64,000 bases of DNA. Origin: Sipunculus nudus. Taxonomy: Eukaryota; Annelida; Sipuncula; Golfingiida; Sipunculidae. Each line of letters opens with the position of its first letter. The first letter of the stretch is position 1. Below are positions 37,436 to 49,001 of this stretch, in pieces. The translations under genes were made by a program, and so were the position numbers. The stretch lies in assembly GCA_026874595.1 (NCBI GenBank), contig CM049311.1:48301676-48365675 (forward strand), in the 5' to 3' direction. Under the pieces are notes generated by a model. It was not told where the DNA came from, searched no databases, and saw nothing but the letters and a program-made list of their open reading frames with translations.

Positions 37436-38015
37436 CCAACCCCCCCTAAAAAACACTTTTTATGGGAAGTTTCCTTTTAGACTTTTATAGGTTATCTTCT
37501 TACAATAACTTTTGAGGATCAAGAAACAAGCAAGTTGGAAGTTTATGTCACACATTAAAGCCAGCTATACACCTACCTTTTCTTTAGAATTTATGTGATT
37601 TTTGACATACACCACATACCTATTAATGAACTTGGGGTAATTCCTGTAAGAAAACTTCTCATAACACCTCTGTGGTGGATAGTCTGAGCTTGTTTATTTA
37701 CAAGCTGTTAATAAACACTGCAATGTTGACAAATGGAATAACCATGTAACCTTAAGGTTTTGCATATGTGGAAGCAGAAAGGGAAATAGTTGCAAAATGC
37801 CCTTCACAAAACTATGGTTCGTCTGACATGATGAAAGATCGAATTATGTGCTGAATTATTTTGGTGGCCCCCACCTCTTATAAACATGTGGAGATAAAAC
37901 TTAACATACAGCCTGTGTGCAGTGGGACTGGCTTTTTACAGAATATTTTCATAAAACGGTTATAGGGGTTATTTTATTAGATATAGATGTCAGAAATGGT
38001 AATAGGTCCCTTTAA
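37436..38015. mobile_element. Possible TTAA-bounded element
   Basis: TTAAAGG at the left edge and CCTTTAA at the right edge (right end on the minus strand TTAAAGGGACCTATTACC) form short inverted ends with TTAA, as in the element at 26004. Only about 7 bp match firmly, so this is weak. No coding sequence. Confidence 0.35.
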
Positions 38016-39152
38016 TCTTTTGGACCAGTGGTGATATGTGGCAGTTCTGCCATTTAAGACTCATGGAAAAGTATGTAGTACAGAACCACAAACATGTATT
38101 TTTTTTATTTTAAGATTTTATTTCTTCCCCATGCTTTTTCCTTGCAGAATGTTCCATCACTTTTTTTCCTGAAAGTTATATAGAACTATAATTTTGAACT
38201 TTCTGGGAACCTCCTGAACTCAGTATGATAACTTAATTCCTTCCAAATATAAATATATGAAGAAACAAAACTGCATGCATCCTGAAATATTTGCTTTCTT
38301 TTCACATTTTTAACAAGATAAATTGTCTTATCCAGATACAAATATTCAAATTAGTTTGTTTTATTAATACAACATCCACAGATAATTCTCCTGGCCACAG
38401 GAGTCAAGATTTATATGATGTAAGAAAAAATTTGAGCACTAATGAGATAAGAATGGATTTTACATAAATTCAAGACATGTTGCAAGAAATATGGCTGGTA
38501 TCTAATGAAATAGCTTGAGTGAGAGTTTATGGTAATTTTCTTGTGGCATCTCCCATTAGTAAAATTTGATGGCCAGGATAAGGGATTATTCAAGTTAATG
38601 CCATAGCTATCAAGATTGTCTACATTAGATCATAAAGGTATTGTTTCCGATACACCAGTTCTGATCAGCTGTCTCCTGTGATATATAACACTAACCCACA
38701 CAATGTATTTCTCCCTTTATTAACCAATAAAATGTTAGTACACATTTGGGATTCAGATATGAACCACCCTCAGCCTGGATGACTCTTCATAGCCTTATAT
38801 ATATTTGGGCCTTCTCTTTTGACTGATACATCATAACTGAAGGAGGGTTGTCAGTGTACAAGGTTACATTTTTTACATGTATTTGTCCGAGGGAAGATGG
38901 AGAATCTTAGAAGATCCAGAATCTTTTGGGAGAAACTGGAATTCTCATTTATCCCAGGAAGAATGAGATTTCTCAATTTTCCTAAGAGGAACAGAAATCA
39001 TTTCATACCATCTCTTGATTCTCATTCTTCCTGGGAAGATCCTGGACATATACATAGATGACACAAAATTTTTAAAATATTCTGATCAAAGATCCTTTAT
39101 ACAGTGGCTTGGAGATTCCTATAAGATACCTGATTCAGCAATTATACTCTAA
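38016..39152. other. unannotated non-coding stretch with a 17-bp perfect inverted repeat
   Basis: AT-rich. TCCCAGGAAGAATGAGA at 38952-38968 recurs inverted at 39020-39036, with a 51-nt spacer that also holds shorter inverted pieces. No gene seen. Confidence 0.5.
38952..39036. repeat. 17-bp perfect inverted repeat
   Basis: Arms TCCCAGGAAGAATGAGA (38952-38968) and its exact complement (39020-39036). The flanks contain related 'agaatctt/aagatcc' pieces, so a larger, decayed foldback is possible. Confidence 0.75.
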
Positions 39153-39243
39153 TAAACAAGTGACCCATGGGTCATGAGGCTCAGCTGAAACTGACATGAA
39201 TACATTGACATGCTTGTATTAATTACTGTGGATGTCTTCTTAT

Positions 39244-39307
39244 TTGCGGTGGTTTCAAATGTCCGATATTCGCGGTCGCTCTCTGACCGCAAAATTGAAA
39301 CCACGCA
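39244..39307. repeat. Compound hairpin
   Basis: The outer arms TGCGGTGGTTTCAA and TTGAAACCACGCA enclose inner arms GCGGTC and GACCGC. Short palindromes with this 'cgcggtc...gaccgc' plus 'gtttcaa/ttgaaac' design look like a small foldback MITE. Confidence 0.6.
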
Positions 39308-40711
39308 GTTTTGAATGCATATATACCAGACCATAATCATTAATTTCAGAAGCTGCCGACAGTTTACGACAGTTGAGATTTATCTTCAGCTACGTAGTGA
39401 TGTTCATCGAGCCTGGTGCATATACGTTAAATGATTCAGGGAGAATGACAGGGCTCATTTAAATTAATATCGGTTTGCCTAGATGCAAAAACCGTGATCC
39501 TTTGCAAGTGTGTGCTAACGCCGGCAGACACGCCCGGCAGTTTTTCCTGTCCCCCGGCACATGACTGGAAAGTGTCAGTGCCCGCTGGGCAGTAATATTT
39601 AAAAATTACGTGTATGTGTGCCAGGTTAGATGACATCCAGGGCCGCTTAATTGTATATTGAGTAGAAGTACTCTTTCACATTGTACCGTATTTAGTCATG
39701 TTAATGAATAAAATTTACCACTAAAGTAGTGAACGTATCCGCTAGGGTTGCGCCACCTTGTAACTGTATAAAGGACTAATTCTGTGGAATCATGACTCGC
39801 CAAACGATGTATGATTGGCTGGTGATGACGTGAATTTTGAATATATTTGAAAGGTCACAGTTCATTTTGGGGCCAAATTAAGTGCCGTAAAACAGTGGAA
39901 TATTATGTTTCGCTTCAGATTATAACTGTAAGAAACTGAATACAATTCCTTCTTCCACAACATAAACGGCACTCAAATTAATCTGGGCACATCCCTGCCT
40001 TTGATACTGAAACAAGGGGGCTACCTACAGGCGTCCCTTGTTGGTTGAGCAGGTGATTACGACTCTACTTTTAATTAACAGGAGTAAGATACCCTTATCA
40101 AGACAGTTTCCCTAAACAAACTTAATACATGTATACGGTTTTGTAGTTACAGGTTGGTTTCTCGACACACTTTAATAACTATGAGTTGTTTTTAATGAGC
40201 CTCGGCCCTGAACTAATTACAGCCAGCGGGGTCAATGCTTCCCGCAGGCGTCGGCTCAGCGGTCTGTGATTGTTCGAACATGCGATATCTAGACAGAGAA
40301 ATAGTAGAATAAAATAAAAGTGAAATCACCGGTTAATGAAATAACTTTTGATAATAAAATATACTACTAGACCAATGATAGAGTGCGAAAAAGGAACCTC
40401 GTGAAACTTTAAAAAATATAAAAATCGCAAAAATTCAGCCCCGCCGATATAAAGGCAACCAAAGTATATGATGTTATGATCTGGTAAAACATATTTGTTA
40501 AGGAACTTGGAGCAATGGGTAGAAATACTTCCAGAGTGTTCAAAATCATGTTTTTTCTCCTATAGTCTTGTAAAATATATAGCAGCAAGAAGATTATACT
40601 GGGAAAACTCCCCAGATGCTAAGCGAGTAGTTTCTACATCAAACTGCTGACTTGTGTCCATCTGACTTTAGGGTACTCAAATCATGTTGTTTCATATAGC
40701 TCACAGAATAT

Positions 40712-40726
40712 AGGTCACAGTGACCT
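40712..40726. promoter_or_regulatory. Perfect IR3 nuclear-receptor palindrome (ERE-type)
   Basis: AGGTCACAGTGACCT is a perfect inverted repeat of the AGGTCA half site with 3-bp spacing, identical to the consensus estrogen-response element. It lies inside a transposon core unit; occupancy is unknown. Confidence 0.6.
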
Positions 40727-41016
40727 TATTTTGGATGTCAAAGGAGACATTACAATGACCTCCCTATATATATTAAGAAATACATCTCTTGAGCCATCAG
40801 TAAATATCTGTCACCTGTCTGATCTGGGTGCTCAGAAATAGGTTTTCTGCTCACGGGTTGGAGAATATATGTCACAGTGACCTAATTTCAGGATTCAAAG
40901 GAGACTTACCAAGGACCTCCCTCGATGTCTTATTTAAAGGTTAAAGGTCCAACAGTAAAGTATGGTGCTGTCTAGGTGCTCATAATCATATTTTTGGCCA
41001 GTTGGTTGCAGAATAT

Positions 41017-41031
41017 AGGTCACTATGACCT
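41017..41031. promoter_or_regulatory. Perfect IR3 nuclear-receptor palindrome (ERE-type)
   Basis: AGGTCACTATGACCT, second perfect copy, two core units after the first. Confidence 0.6.
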
Positions 41032-41312
41032 TCTTTCAGGTTTCAAAGCAGATTTGGCCATATCCTCCTTGGATGTTATAAGATTCTAGCATAATTGTGA
41101 CATTTTGTGTCCTGTCCAACTGTCTGGTTGTTCAAAATCATGTTTTGCAGAATATAAGTCATCATGGCTTAATTTAAAGGTTTCCAATTAAAATCTGGCC
41201 AAGGCTTTCCTGGATATTACATAATAAGATTCTAGGGCTAACAGATTCAGTTTGTGTACATCCAACTTCAAGGGTGCTCAAACCATGTTTTTGCAAGTAG
41301 CTTGCAGAATAT

Positions 41313-41327
41313 AGGTCACTTTGACCT
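41313..41327. promoter_or_regulatory. Perfect IR3 nuclear-receptor palindrome (ERE-type)
   Basis: AGGTCACTTTGACCT, third perfect copy. Confidence 0.6.
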
Positions 41328-41470
41328 AATTTCATATTTCCAAGGACATTTACCCAAGATCCCCTTGAATGTCACATCAGAAGACTGTAGGCCAAATGGA
41401 TACAAGTTGTGCCACGTCTGACTCTCTCAGTGCTCAAAATCATGTTTTTGGCAAGTAGCTTGCAAAATAT

Positions 41471-41485
41471 AGGTCACTTTGACCT
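41471..41485. promoter_or_regulatory. Perfect IR3 nuclear-receptor palindrome (ERE-type)
   Basis: AGGTCACTTTGACCT, fourth perfect copy, identical to the third and one unit later. Units between and after the four carry one- to three-mismatch versions (about 40869, 41625 and 42089). Confidence 0.6.
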
Positions 41486-42283
41486 AATTTCATGTTTCTG
41501 AGATTTGCCAAGGATCTCCCTGGATGTACATTTAAAAGTTTCTACGGTCTAACAGATACAATTTGTTCCCTTTCTAACTGTCAGGGTGCTCAAATCATGT
41601 TTTTGGCCAGTTACTTGCAGAATTTGGATCAACATGACCTATTTTAAGGTTTCTGAGAAAATTTTCCCAGAAACTCCCTGGATGTTGTGTTAGAAGATAC
41701 AAGGCCTTACAGATACAATTTGAGGCCATCTGACTTTCAGGCTGCTCAATTCATGTTTTTTCCCATACATGAATTTAAGGTTTCCCAGGAGAATTACCTA
41801 AATTCTAACTAGATGTACAATTAGAAATTTCTAGGTTTAACAGTTACATGTTGTGCCCTGTTATCATCTGGACTGCTTCATTTGAAGGTCTCAAAAATAG
41901 AGTAAAACATGCATAAATAGTTAGAAAAAGTACAGGTGGCACCACCAGTCTTCAGGAATTGATAAAATATGCTTTGAATAAATCATGGAATAAATGCATA
42001 GTTATTGAGATCACTGAACTTTTGCATCAAATATTTAATTATTCTGGAGAGTATTTTTGAATCCCAAATCCCAGAGGATATAGGATAAAGATCACATCGA
42101 CCTAATTTCAGGTTTCTAAGGAGATTTATCATGGACCTCCATGGCTTTTCAGTTTGAAGTTTCTAGGTCCAGCAGTTACAATTTGTTCCCCGTTAACTGA
42201 CAGCATGACAGACGGACAGACAGACGATGGGCAAAGAGTGACTGCTATAGCTCAGATGATTTTTAGTCATCTGAGCTAAAAAG

Positions 42284-43716
42284 TAATGTTTTATAAAAAG
42301 GAAATCTTTCTTTTCACAGCAGTTCTCTTAATTAACAGAACATTTTACACAAACATCAATTTATTGTTTGATGACAATTATACATTAAGGTAAATGGCTG
42401 TAAAATGCTGAAACACTGCTTATAGCACATAATGACCAGGATGATAGGAATATCTTCAACAATTTTTAAGAAATGCTGGAAAGATGCTTATAACACACTC
42501 ACATGACTCTGGAAAATTTGCCTTCCAAGCAAGATTAAACTGTCTGCCTCAGTGGACTTGAATATGTATTTATGCATCATATTAAATCCTGGAAATCCCA
42601 GCCATTTGGGGAAGTATTTATCTTATATTTTATCTTTTATCTTCTTCCCTTATCTCTCTCCTTTTTATTCATATGGGACAGAGTCCATAACCTGTGGAGC
42701 AGTCGCCAGTCATTTCACAGTAAAAAGAAAACAGGTCTTTACATAGATGGGGTTTTGACCAGATCTAAAGACTCCAAAAACTGCCCAAAGCTGATTACAT
42801 CCCATGTAATAGCTGTTCAAGTAGCTGACACAGGGATATTTACACAGCCTTTAAAAAGCAGCACAAAAAGATATCCAAGCTTGATGTATTTACAAGTAAT
42901 TTCAGTCTAACAGGTCTACGCAGGCTCCGGATCTAAAAATCTATATTATAGATAGTATTTATTCAAGCCCATCTATTGAGGAGATCCCGTTTCACATGCA
43001 GGCTATTGATTTGTAACAAATCACAACTCCAGCCATGACAGGTAGCTACCGCTGAACAAGTTTATACTCCTCTTTGCCTCAGATGACCCTAAATCTTGCC
43101 ATCCGATTAACAGCGGGGGCTCCTCCAGAACTGGATCTGAAGAATCCTGACCCGGATTTGTCAATTTCCTGCTGGTAAATCGGGATCAACCTGACAATTT
43201 CAACAAGGTCTACATTTGCCAATATATCTACTAGTTCTTATCTATTGATACCACTGCAGTGATATTGGCTGAAGCTGGCATGTTGTAGATTAACTGATCA
43301 ACATCATTTTGAAAGACTAGGACTTGGACCAGGACAGCTTGTGTTTAACTATTGGCTTGTTTATCTCTGTGCATAATTGATCATCTATTACTTCAGGAAA
43401 CTGGAGGTCATTAGGAATACATGATTTAAGTTTTTTTCAGTGCAATAAAAAACCTCTAAGCCTTAATTATCACTAATGTATCAAAATCTGGAAATACAAA
43501 TCAAGAGTAATTTGTAATGATTCCAAAACAAATCTTTGAAACACGTAATCTTTGAGAATACAAAGTCACAACGATAAATTTGTATTTAATACTACTGTAC
43601 CTGATCAACACTTGAAGTTAATTTACTTTGATCAACTGTGTTGAATTTATGCTGCATGAAACACTTGTCCAAATTAGACTCTAACTCAGACAGTTCACTT
43701 TGTTGGTGGCTGCAAT
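42284..43716. other. unannotated stretch, candidate conserved non-coding DNA near 43.0-43.2 kb
   Basis: About 42940-43200 is less AT-rich and has no repeat partner in the window. Two overlapping plus-strand frames at 42552-42910 are chance frames in AT-rich DNA. Confidence 0.4.
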
Positions 43717-44160
43717 GTAAGCAAATAATTTTTTTGTTTTTGTTTTTCTAGAGGGATTTTTTTCTGGGGGAGGTAACTGCCTCCATTTTTAATGCTTCAC
43801 TTAGCTAATGTATATACATCTGCAGAGTTCCTTTCTGGTTTCGGACTACGTGACGGGCTTTTATCTGATTTTTACTGGTGTCAACCAGGTTTGGTATACC
43901 TTTCCTGTGGGCCCTGGGTGTGTGTCATCCCCATTACTGGGTCATAACACTTAGGAACCCCCAAAAGGTGCACTCGTTTGTGAGTGAAACACGACTGATG
44001 GGCACAGTCTCCCCATTGAGCCTGCAGAGCGCTCACCCTGGGTGGGGGCCGACCGTGAAAAATCTTGCCGCCTCGGCTGAGATTCGAACTTGCGATCTCC
44101 CAGCTTTAAGTCCTGCGCTCTACCCCTGAGCCACAGAAGCCAGTAAGTAAGCATTTAATT
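43717..44160 (-). mobile_element. tRNA-derived SINE with target-site duplication, copy 1
   Basis: Read on the minus strand from about 44140, the head is tRNA-like: GCTTCTGTGGCTCAGGGGTA, then GAGCGCAGGACTT (A-box TGGCTCAGGGGTAGAG) and later GCAAGTTCGAATCTC (B-box GTTCGAATC), spaced as in a tRNA promoter. The body is followed by a tail near 43770 ending in CAGTTACCTCC. The flanking sequences GTAAGCAAATAATT (43717-43730) and GTAAGCATTTAATT (44147-44160) match at 12 of 14 positions, consistent with a decayed target-site duplication. The element aligns along its length with the copy at 53149-53539. An internal RNA polymerase III promoter is expected but activity is not shown. The open frames inside are incidental. 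Confidence 0.85.
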
Positions 44161-46620
44161 AAAATCCAGTGCCAATCTTTTCTGCACCTCCAAAAAATTA
44201 GAAAACATGGAAATTTAATAAATATGCAAAGCCTATAAATGGTTCCACAAGTGCATTATTTCACAGGTTTTAATCCATAATCGACCACTTCAATGCCTGC
44301 ACTTCTCTGAAGTGGCGTTATACTCATGGGTAACTGCATGGTATCCCAAAACTTGTGGTCTGCACCCTGTTACCCCTGTCATCCTTTAACAGGTGGGTTT
44401 CACTTGAAAGCATTAGATGCTGACAACATTGACGCCCACATACTGGCAAACGCAGCCACCATATGGCAAGGGTCACAGCACCCAGCCCCCTGACAGTCAA
44501 ACAGATCTGATTCTGGATAAATATCAACAGGTTAACAGTACATTCACTACTGTTACTTTTTCTCACAAATCCATATTGTATTTCCTCAAGTTGTCAACAG
44601 ATATTTCCGCTCTCAAACCTCTTTTATTTTTTTTAACTCTGCAGCTGGATAAAACACAAGGAGAAAACAACCTTCATTCAGCTCTTGACATTTACAGCTG
44701 TGAAGATGTAACTAGTAGATTAATTTTGAATCAACTCGTAAAATGCTAATATTTTTAATCAGCGAATTAAATGAATGATCAATTTTTGTATTACAATAGC
44801 ATTTTTTTCACTTCCTATACATTGTAACTATAACAGTTTTCCTAGTAATGGCTGGGCAATTCTACCATCTACATACTGGTGCATTTTAAGTGAACTATTC
44901 AACACTATGATGAAATAGGGGATTTTTTTTTGTTAGTATGATAATCTGCTACCAAATGCCTCATTTCTTTCTTTCATTGCATACTCTTGCAGCTGCAAGT
45001 ACAGAAAATATCAATTGAAATCCTGAAATATTCACATAATTTATAACAAATTGGGGTAAGCTGAACTGAAAGGAGCATTTTTATAGTCTCAGGTCATACT
45101 ATATATATAGTTATTGGGTTGACCACAAAGTAGGCACCACAGGCCACTAACCTCACAACAAACAACTAGTATGGGAATAGTGTGGTCTGTTCTCATAAAG
45201 GCACTTTAGTTCACAAAATGCTGTACCGTGGCAAATTTGCCTGTTTGTCTGATACAGGGAGATTACATATAATTTTGAGGCATGTATGTCACCAGTAATG
45301 ACGTCACAGGGTGCTCAACATTCTTTCTACATCTGGTGCCAGCTGGGGTAAACATCTTGACAAAAAAACCTACTTGTACACAGTGTGTTAACACCCCTCT
45401 ATATCCTAGCATCCAGTGTTTCAGGTCCAAATACTTTATACATTCTTGTCAACATTAAAATCACAGATTCAATCTTGTTTGTAATTTGTTATCTAGCAAA
45501 ACTTCCTGTAAGCACAAGACAGTGCTTGTCATTGTCAATATTTATTAAAGTTAGGTTTTATAAATAAAATTAAATTGAAAAAGTTTCTTAAACATACAAA
45601 AAAATCTTTGTTTGGAACATCTTCAACAGATGTAAACTGATCGAAGCTGAAAATGGACTGCCACAGGTACTCTCTTGCATACATATTCTACTATAATGGT
45701 TGTCTGTTAATTATCTGATAAGCATAATGAACTAATGGATTATTATGACAGCCAGGACTAAATCACACCACATGAACTTGCATGCTGATAAAAACACTGT
45801 TGCCTGTTCAGAACAAATTACAATCCTTACACTTGGTTGTACATAGTCAGTTGACATATTTGACATATATATTTACTAATTACCCTGCACTTTGCTCACT
45901 CTGTGGACTGCAAGATGAACTTTTTGATTGCACCTGTATTTTCTGGCTTACTTTGGTGGTCTATAAAGTGCCTCAGCTATGACGTAACACTAGTTGTACT
46001 ACATACCCAAAGAACCCAATCTGCTAAGTGAGCTGCACCTGGCTCAGTCCATTTATGACCCTTTAACTGGGTTTGATCTGTCTGCTTTAATTCAGACTTA
46101 CTCTACCTCAGACATCCACTTAGCAATTAAGGTATTCACAATTTTAAGCTACCAGTACCAGCAAACTACTTTTAGTGGGCTGATATCAAACTACATGAAA
46201 ATATCTCAAATCCATTTATTTTGTTTTTCCTATATCATGTTATTTTTTCAAGTTTAAAAATGAAATTTTTAAATTTGTATATGAACCAAAATTTAATAAT
46301 TCAATTTAAGTTAAATGGATTTGACATATAACTGTAGACTGAAATAAGCCCATCAAAAAGCAGTTTGCTATAACTGGTTGCTTAAAATCATGAACCTTTC
46401 AAAAATTAAATATTTTTAAAAACAATGAAAATTTAATATGAATATTAACTAATATTTAGTAATTACATATACCACCATAAAAAAACCACACCAAGTTTTA
46501 TAAAAAGATTCTAATCATGGATCTTATATTAATTTTAAATGACTTTTTGCTGATTTTTATTCAAGGTGATTTTGCCCGGAATGCTAGCTTAAACTGTTAT
46601 TCAATATACACACTGCCTAA
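44161..46620. other. unannotated non-coding stretch
   Basis: AT-rich, no exon recognised. The frame at 44417-44749 (110 codons) overlaps a minus-strand frame and has no recognisable domain. Confidence 0.45.
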
Positions 46621-49001
46621 AATTAAGATTGGCTACAGGGAGAAATATTGATACAAGATTATCAGTTAAATTAAGGTTGGCTACAGGGAGAAATATTGAT
46701 ACATGATTATCAGATAAATAACGGTTAGCTACAGGGAGAAATATTGATACATGATTATCAGATAAATAAAGGTTAGCTACAGGAATAAATACTGATACAT
46801 GATTATCAGATAAATTACGGTTAGCTACAGGGAGAAATATTGATACATGATTATCAGATAAATTAAGGTTAGCTACAGGGAGAAATATTGATACATGATT
46901 ATCAGATAAATTAAGGTTAGCTACAGGGAGAAATATTGATACATGATTATCAGATAAGGTTAGCTACTGGGAGAAATATTGATACATGATTATCAGATAA
47001 ATTACAGTTAGCTACAGGGAGAAATATTGATACATGATTATCAGATAAATTAAAGTTAGCTACAGGGAGAAATACTGATACATGATTATCAGATGAATTA
47101 AGGTTAGCTACAGGGAGAAATATTGATACATGATTATCAGATAAATTAAGGTTTGCTACAGGGAGAAATACTGATACATGAAAATTAGATAAATTAAAGT
47201 TAGCTACAGGGAGATATATTGATACATGATTATCAGATAAATTAAGGTTAGCTACAGGGAGAAATATTGATACATGATTATCAGATAAATAAAGGTTAGC
47301 TACAGGAATAAATACTGATACATGATTATCAGATAAATTACGGTTAGGTACAGGGAGAAATATTGATACATGATTATCAGATAAATTAAGGTTAGCTACA
47401 GGGAGAAATATTGATACATGATTAACAGATAAATTAAGGTTAGCTACAGGGAGAAATATTGATACATGATTATCAGATAAATTAAGGTTAGCTACAGGGA
47501 GAAATATTGATACATGATTATCAGATAAGGTTAGCTACTGGGAGAAATATTGATACATGATTATCAGATAAATTACAGTTAGCTACAGGGAGAAATATTG
47601 ATACATGATTATCAGATAAATTAAAGTAAGCTACAGGGAGAAATACTGATACATGATTATCAGATAAATTAAGGTTAGCTACAGGGAGAAATATTGATAC
47701 ATGATTATCAGATAAATTAAGGTTAGCTACAGGGAGAAATATTGATACATGATTATCAGATAAGGTTAGCTACTGGGAGAAATATTGATACATGATTATC
47801 AGATAAATTACAGTTAGCTACAGGGAGAAATATTGATACATGATTATCAGATAAATTAAAGTTAGCTACAGGGAGAAATACTGATACATGATTATCAGAT
47901 AAATTAAGGTTAGCTACAGGGAGAAATATTGATACATGATTATCAGATAAATTAAGGTTTGCTACAGGGAGAAATACTGATACATGAAAATTAGATAAAT
48001 TAAAGTTAGCTACAGGGAGATATATTGATACATGATTATCAGATAAATTAAGGTTAGCTACAGGGAGAAATATTGATACATGATTATCAGATAAATAAAG
48101 GTTAGCTACAGGAATAAATACTGATACATGATTATCAGATAAATTACGGTTAGGTACAGGGAGAAATATTGATACATGATTATCAGATAAATTAAGGTTA
48201 GCTACAGGGAGAAATATTGATACATGATTAACAGATAAATTAAGGTTAGCTACAGGGAGAAATATTGATACATGATTATCAGATAAATTAAGGTTAGCTA
48301 CAGGGAGAAATATTGATACATGATTATCAGATAAATAAAGGTTAGCTACAGGAATAAATACTGATACATGATTATCAGATAAATTACGGTTAGCTACAGG
48401 GAGAAATATTGATACATGATTATCAGATAAATTACGGTTAGCTACAGGGAGAAATATTGATACATGATTATCAGATAAATTAAGGTTAGCTACAGGGAGA
48501 AATATTGATACATGATTATCAGATAAGGTTAGCTACTGGGAGAAATATTGACACATGATTATCAGATAAATTACAGTTAGCTACAGGGAGAAATATTGAT
48601 ACATGATTATCAGATAAATTAAAGTTAGCTACAGGGAGAAATATTGATACATGATTATCAGATAAATTAAGGTTTGCTACAGGGAGAAATACTGATACAT
48701 GATAATTAGATAAATTAAGGTTAGCTACAGGGATATATAATGATACATGATTATCAGATAAATTAAGGTTAGCTACAGGGAGAAATATTGATACATGATT
48801 ATCAGATAAATAAAGGTTAGCTACAGGAATAAATACTGATACATGATTATCAGATAAATTACGGTTAGCTACAGGGAGAAATATTGATACATGATTTTCA
48901 GATAAATTAAAGTTAGCTACAGGGAGAAATATTAATACATGATTATCAGATAAATTAAGGTTAGCTACAGGGAGAAATATTGATACATGATTATCAGATA
49001 A
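46621..49001 (+). repeat. 48-bp minisatellite with higher-order structure, about 50 units
   Basis: The unit is built from AAGGTTAGCTACAGGGAGAA, ATATTGATACATGATTATCA and GATAAATT. Shortened units of about 40 bp (GATAAGGTTAGCTACTGGG) occur near 46955, 47525, 47762 and 48525. Variant units (AAATTAGAT; GGAATAAATACTG; GGTTAGGTACAGG; GATTAACAG) appear in the same order in two blocks offset by about 806 bp (46955 onward and 47762 onward). All frames contain stops, so it is non-coding. Confidence 0.95.

Larger units (their letters stand above)
40560..42190 (+). repeat. ~155-bp degenerate tandem core of family C
   Basis: The anchor 'gcagaatataggtcac' recurs at about 40714, 40871, 41019, 41158, 41314, 41473, 41627 and 42090 (spacing 139-159 bp, except where the last units are decayed). 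Each unit runs 'gacctaatttcaggtttc', 'ggagattta-ccaaggacctccctggatgt', 'ttctaggtc-aacagttacaatttgtgcc', 'gggtgctcaaatcatgtttttggc'. A unit of this size is typical of pearl-type elements. Confidence 0.8.
39153..42283 (-). mobile_element. Family C element (pearl/Helentron-like), long copy (C2)
   Basis: Left: ACAAGTGACCCATGGGTCA (hairpin TGACCCATGGGTCA), then the inset GGCTCAGCTGA. Right: AGCTCAGATGA, loop, TCATCTGAGCT, then AAAAAG, preceded by a tetranucleotide-like 'gacggacagacagacg' tract. GCTCAGCTGA near the left and the CTGAGC hairpin at the right are inverse, echoing the asymmetric terminal repeats of families A and B. The core at about 40560-42190 is tandem; 39190-40450 looks unrelated to the core and may be captured or older sequence. 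No protein is encoded. It is possible that the left and right ends come from different insertions. Confidence 0.6.

Noticed and set aside
44070-44142. Functional tRNA gene
   Set aside because: A- and B-box are present, but the sequence continues into a SINE body with target-site duplications and the cloverleaf arms are degraded.
46621-49001. CRISPR-like array
   Set aside because: Units are contiguous without unique spacers and the host is eukaryotic; this is a minisatellite.
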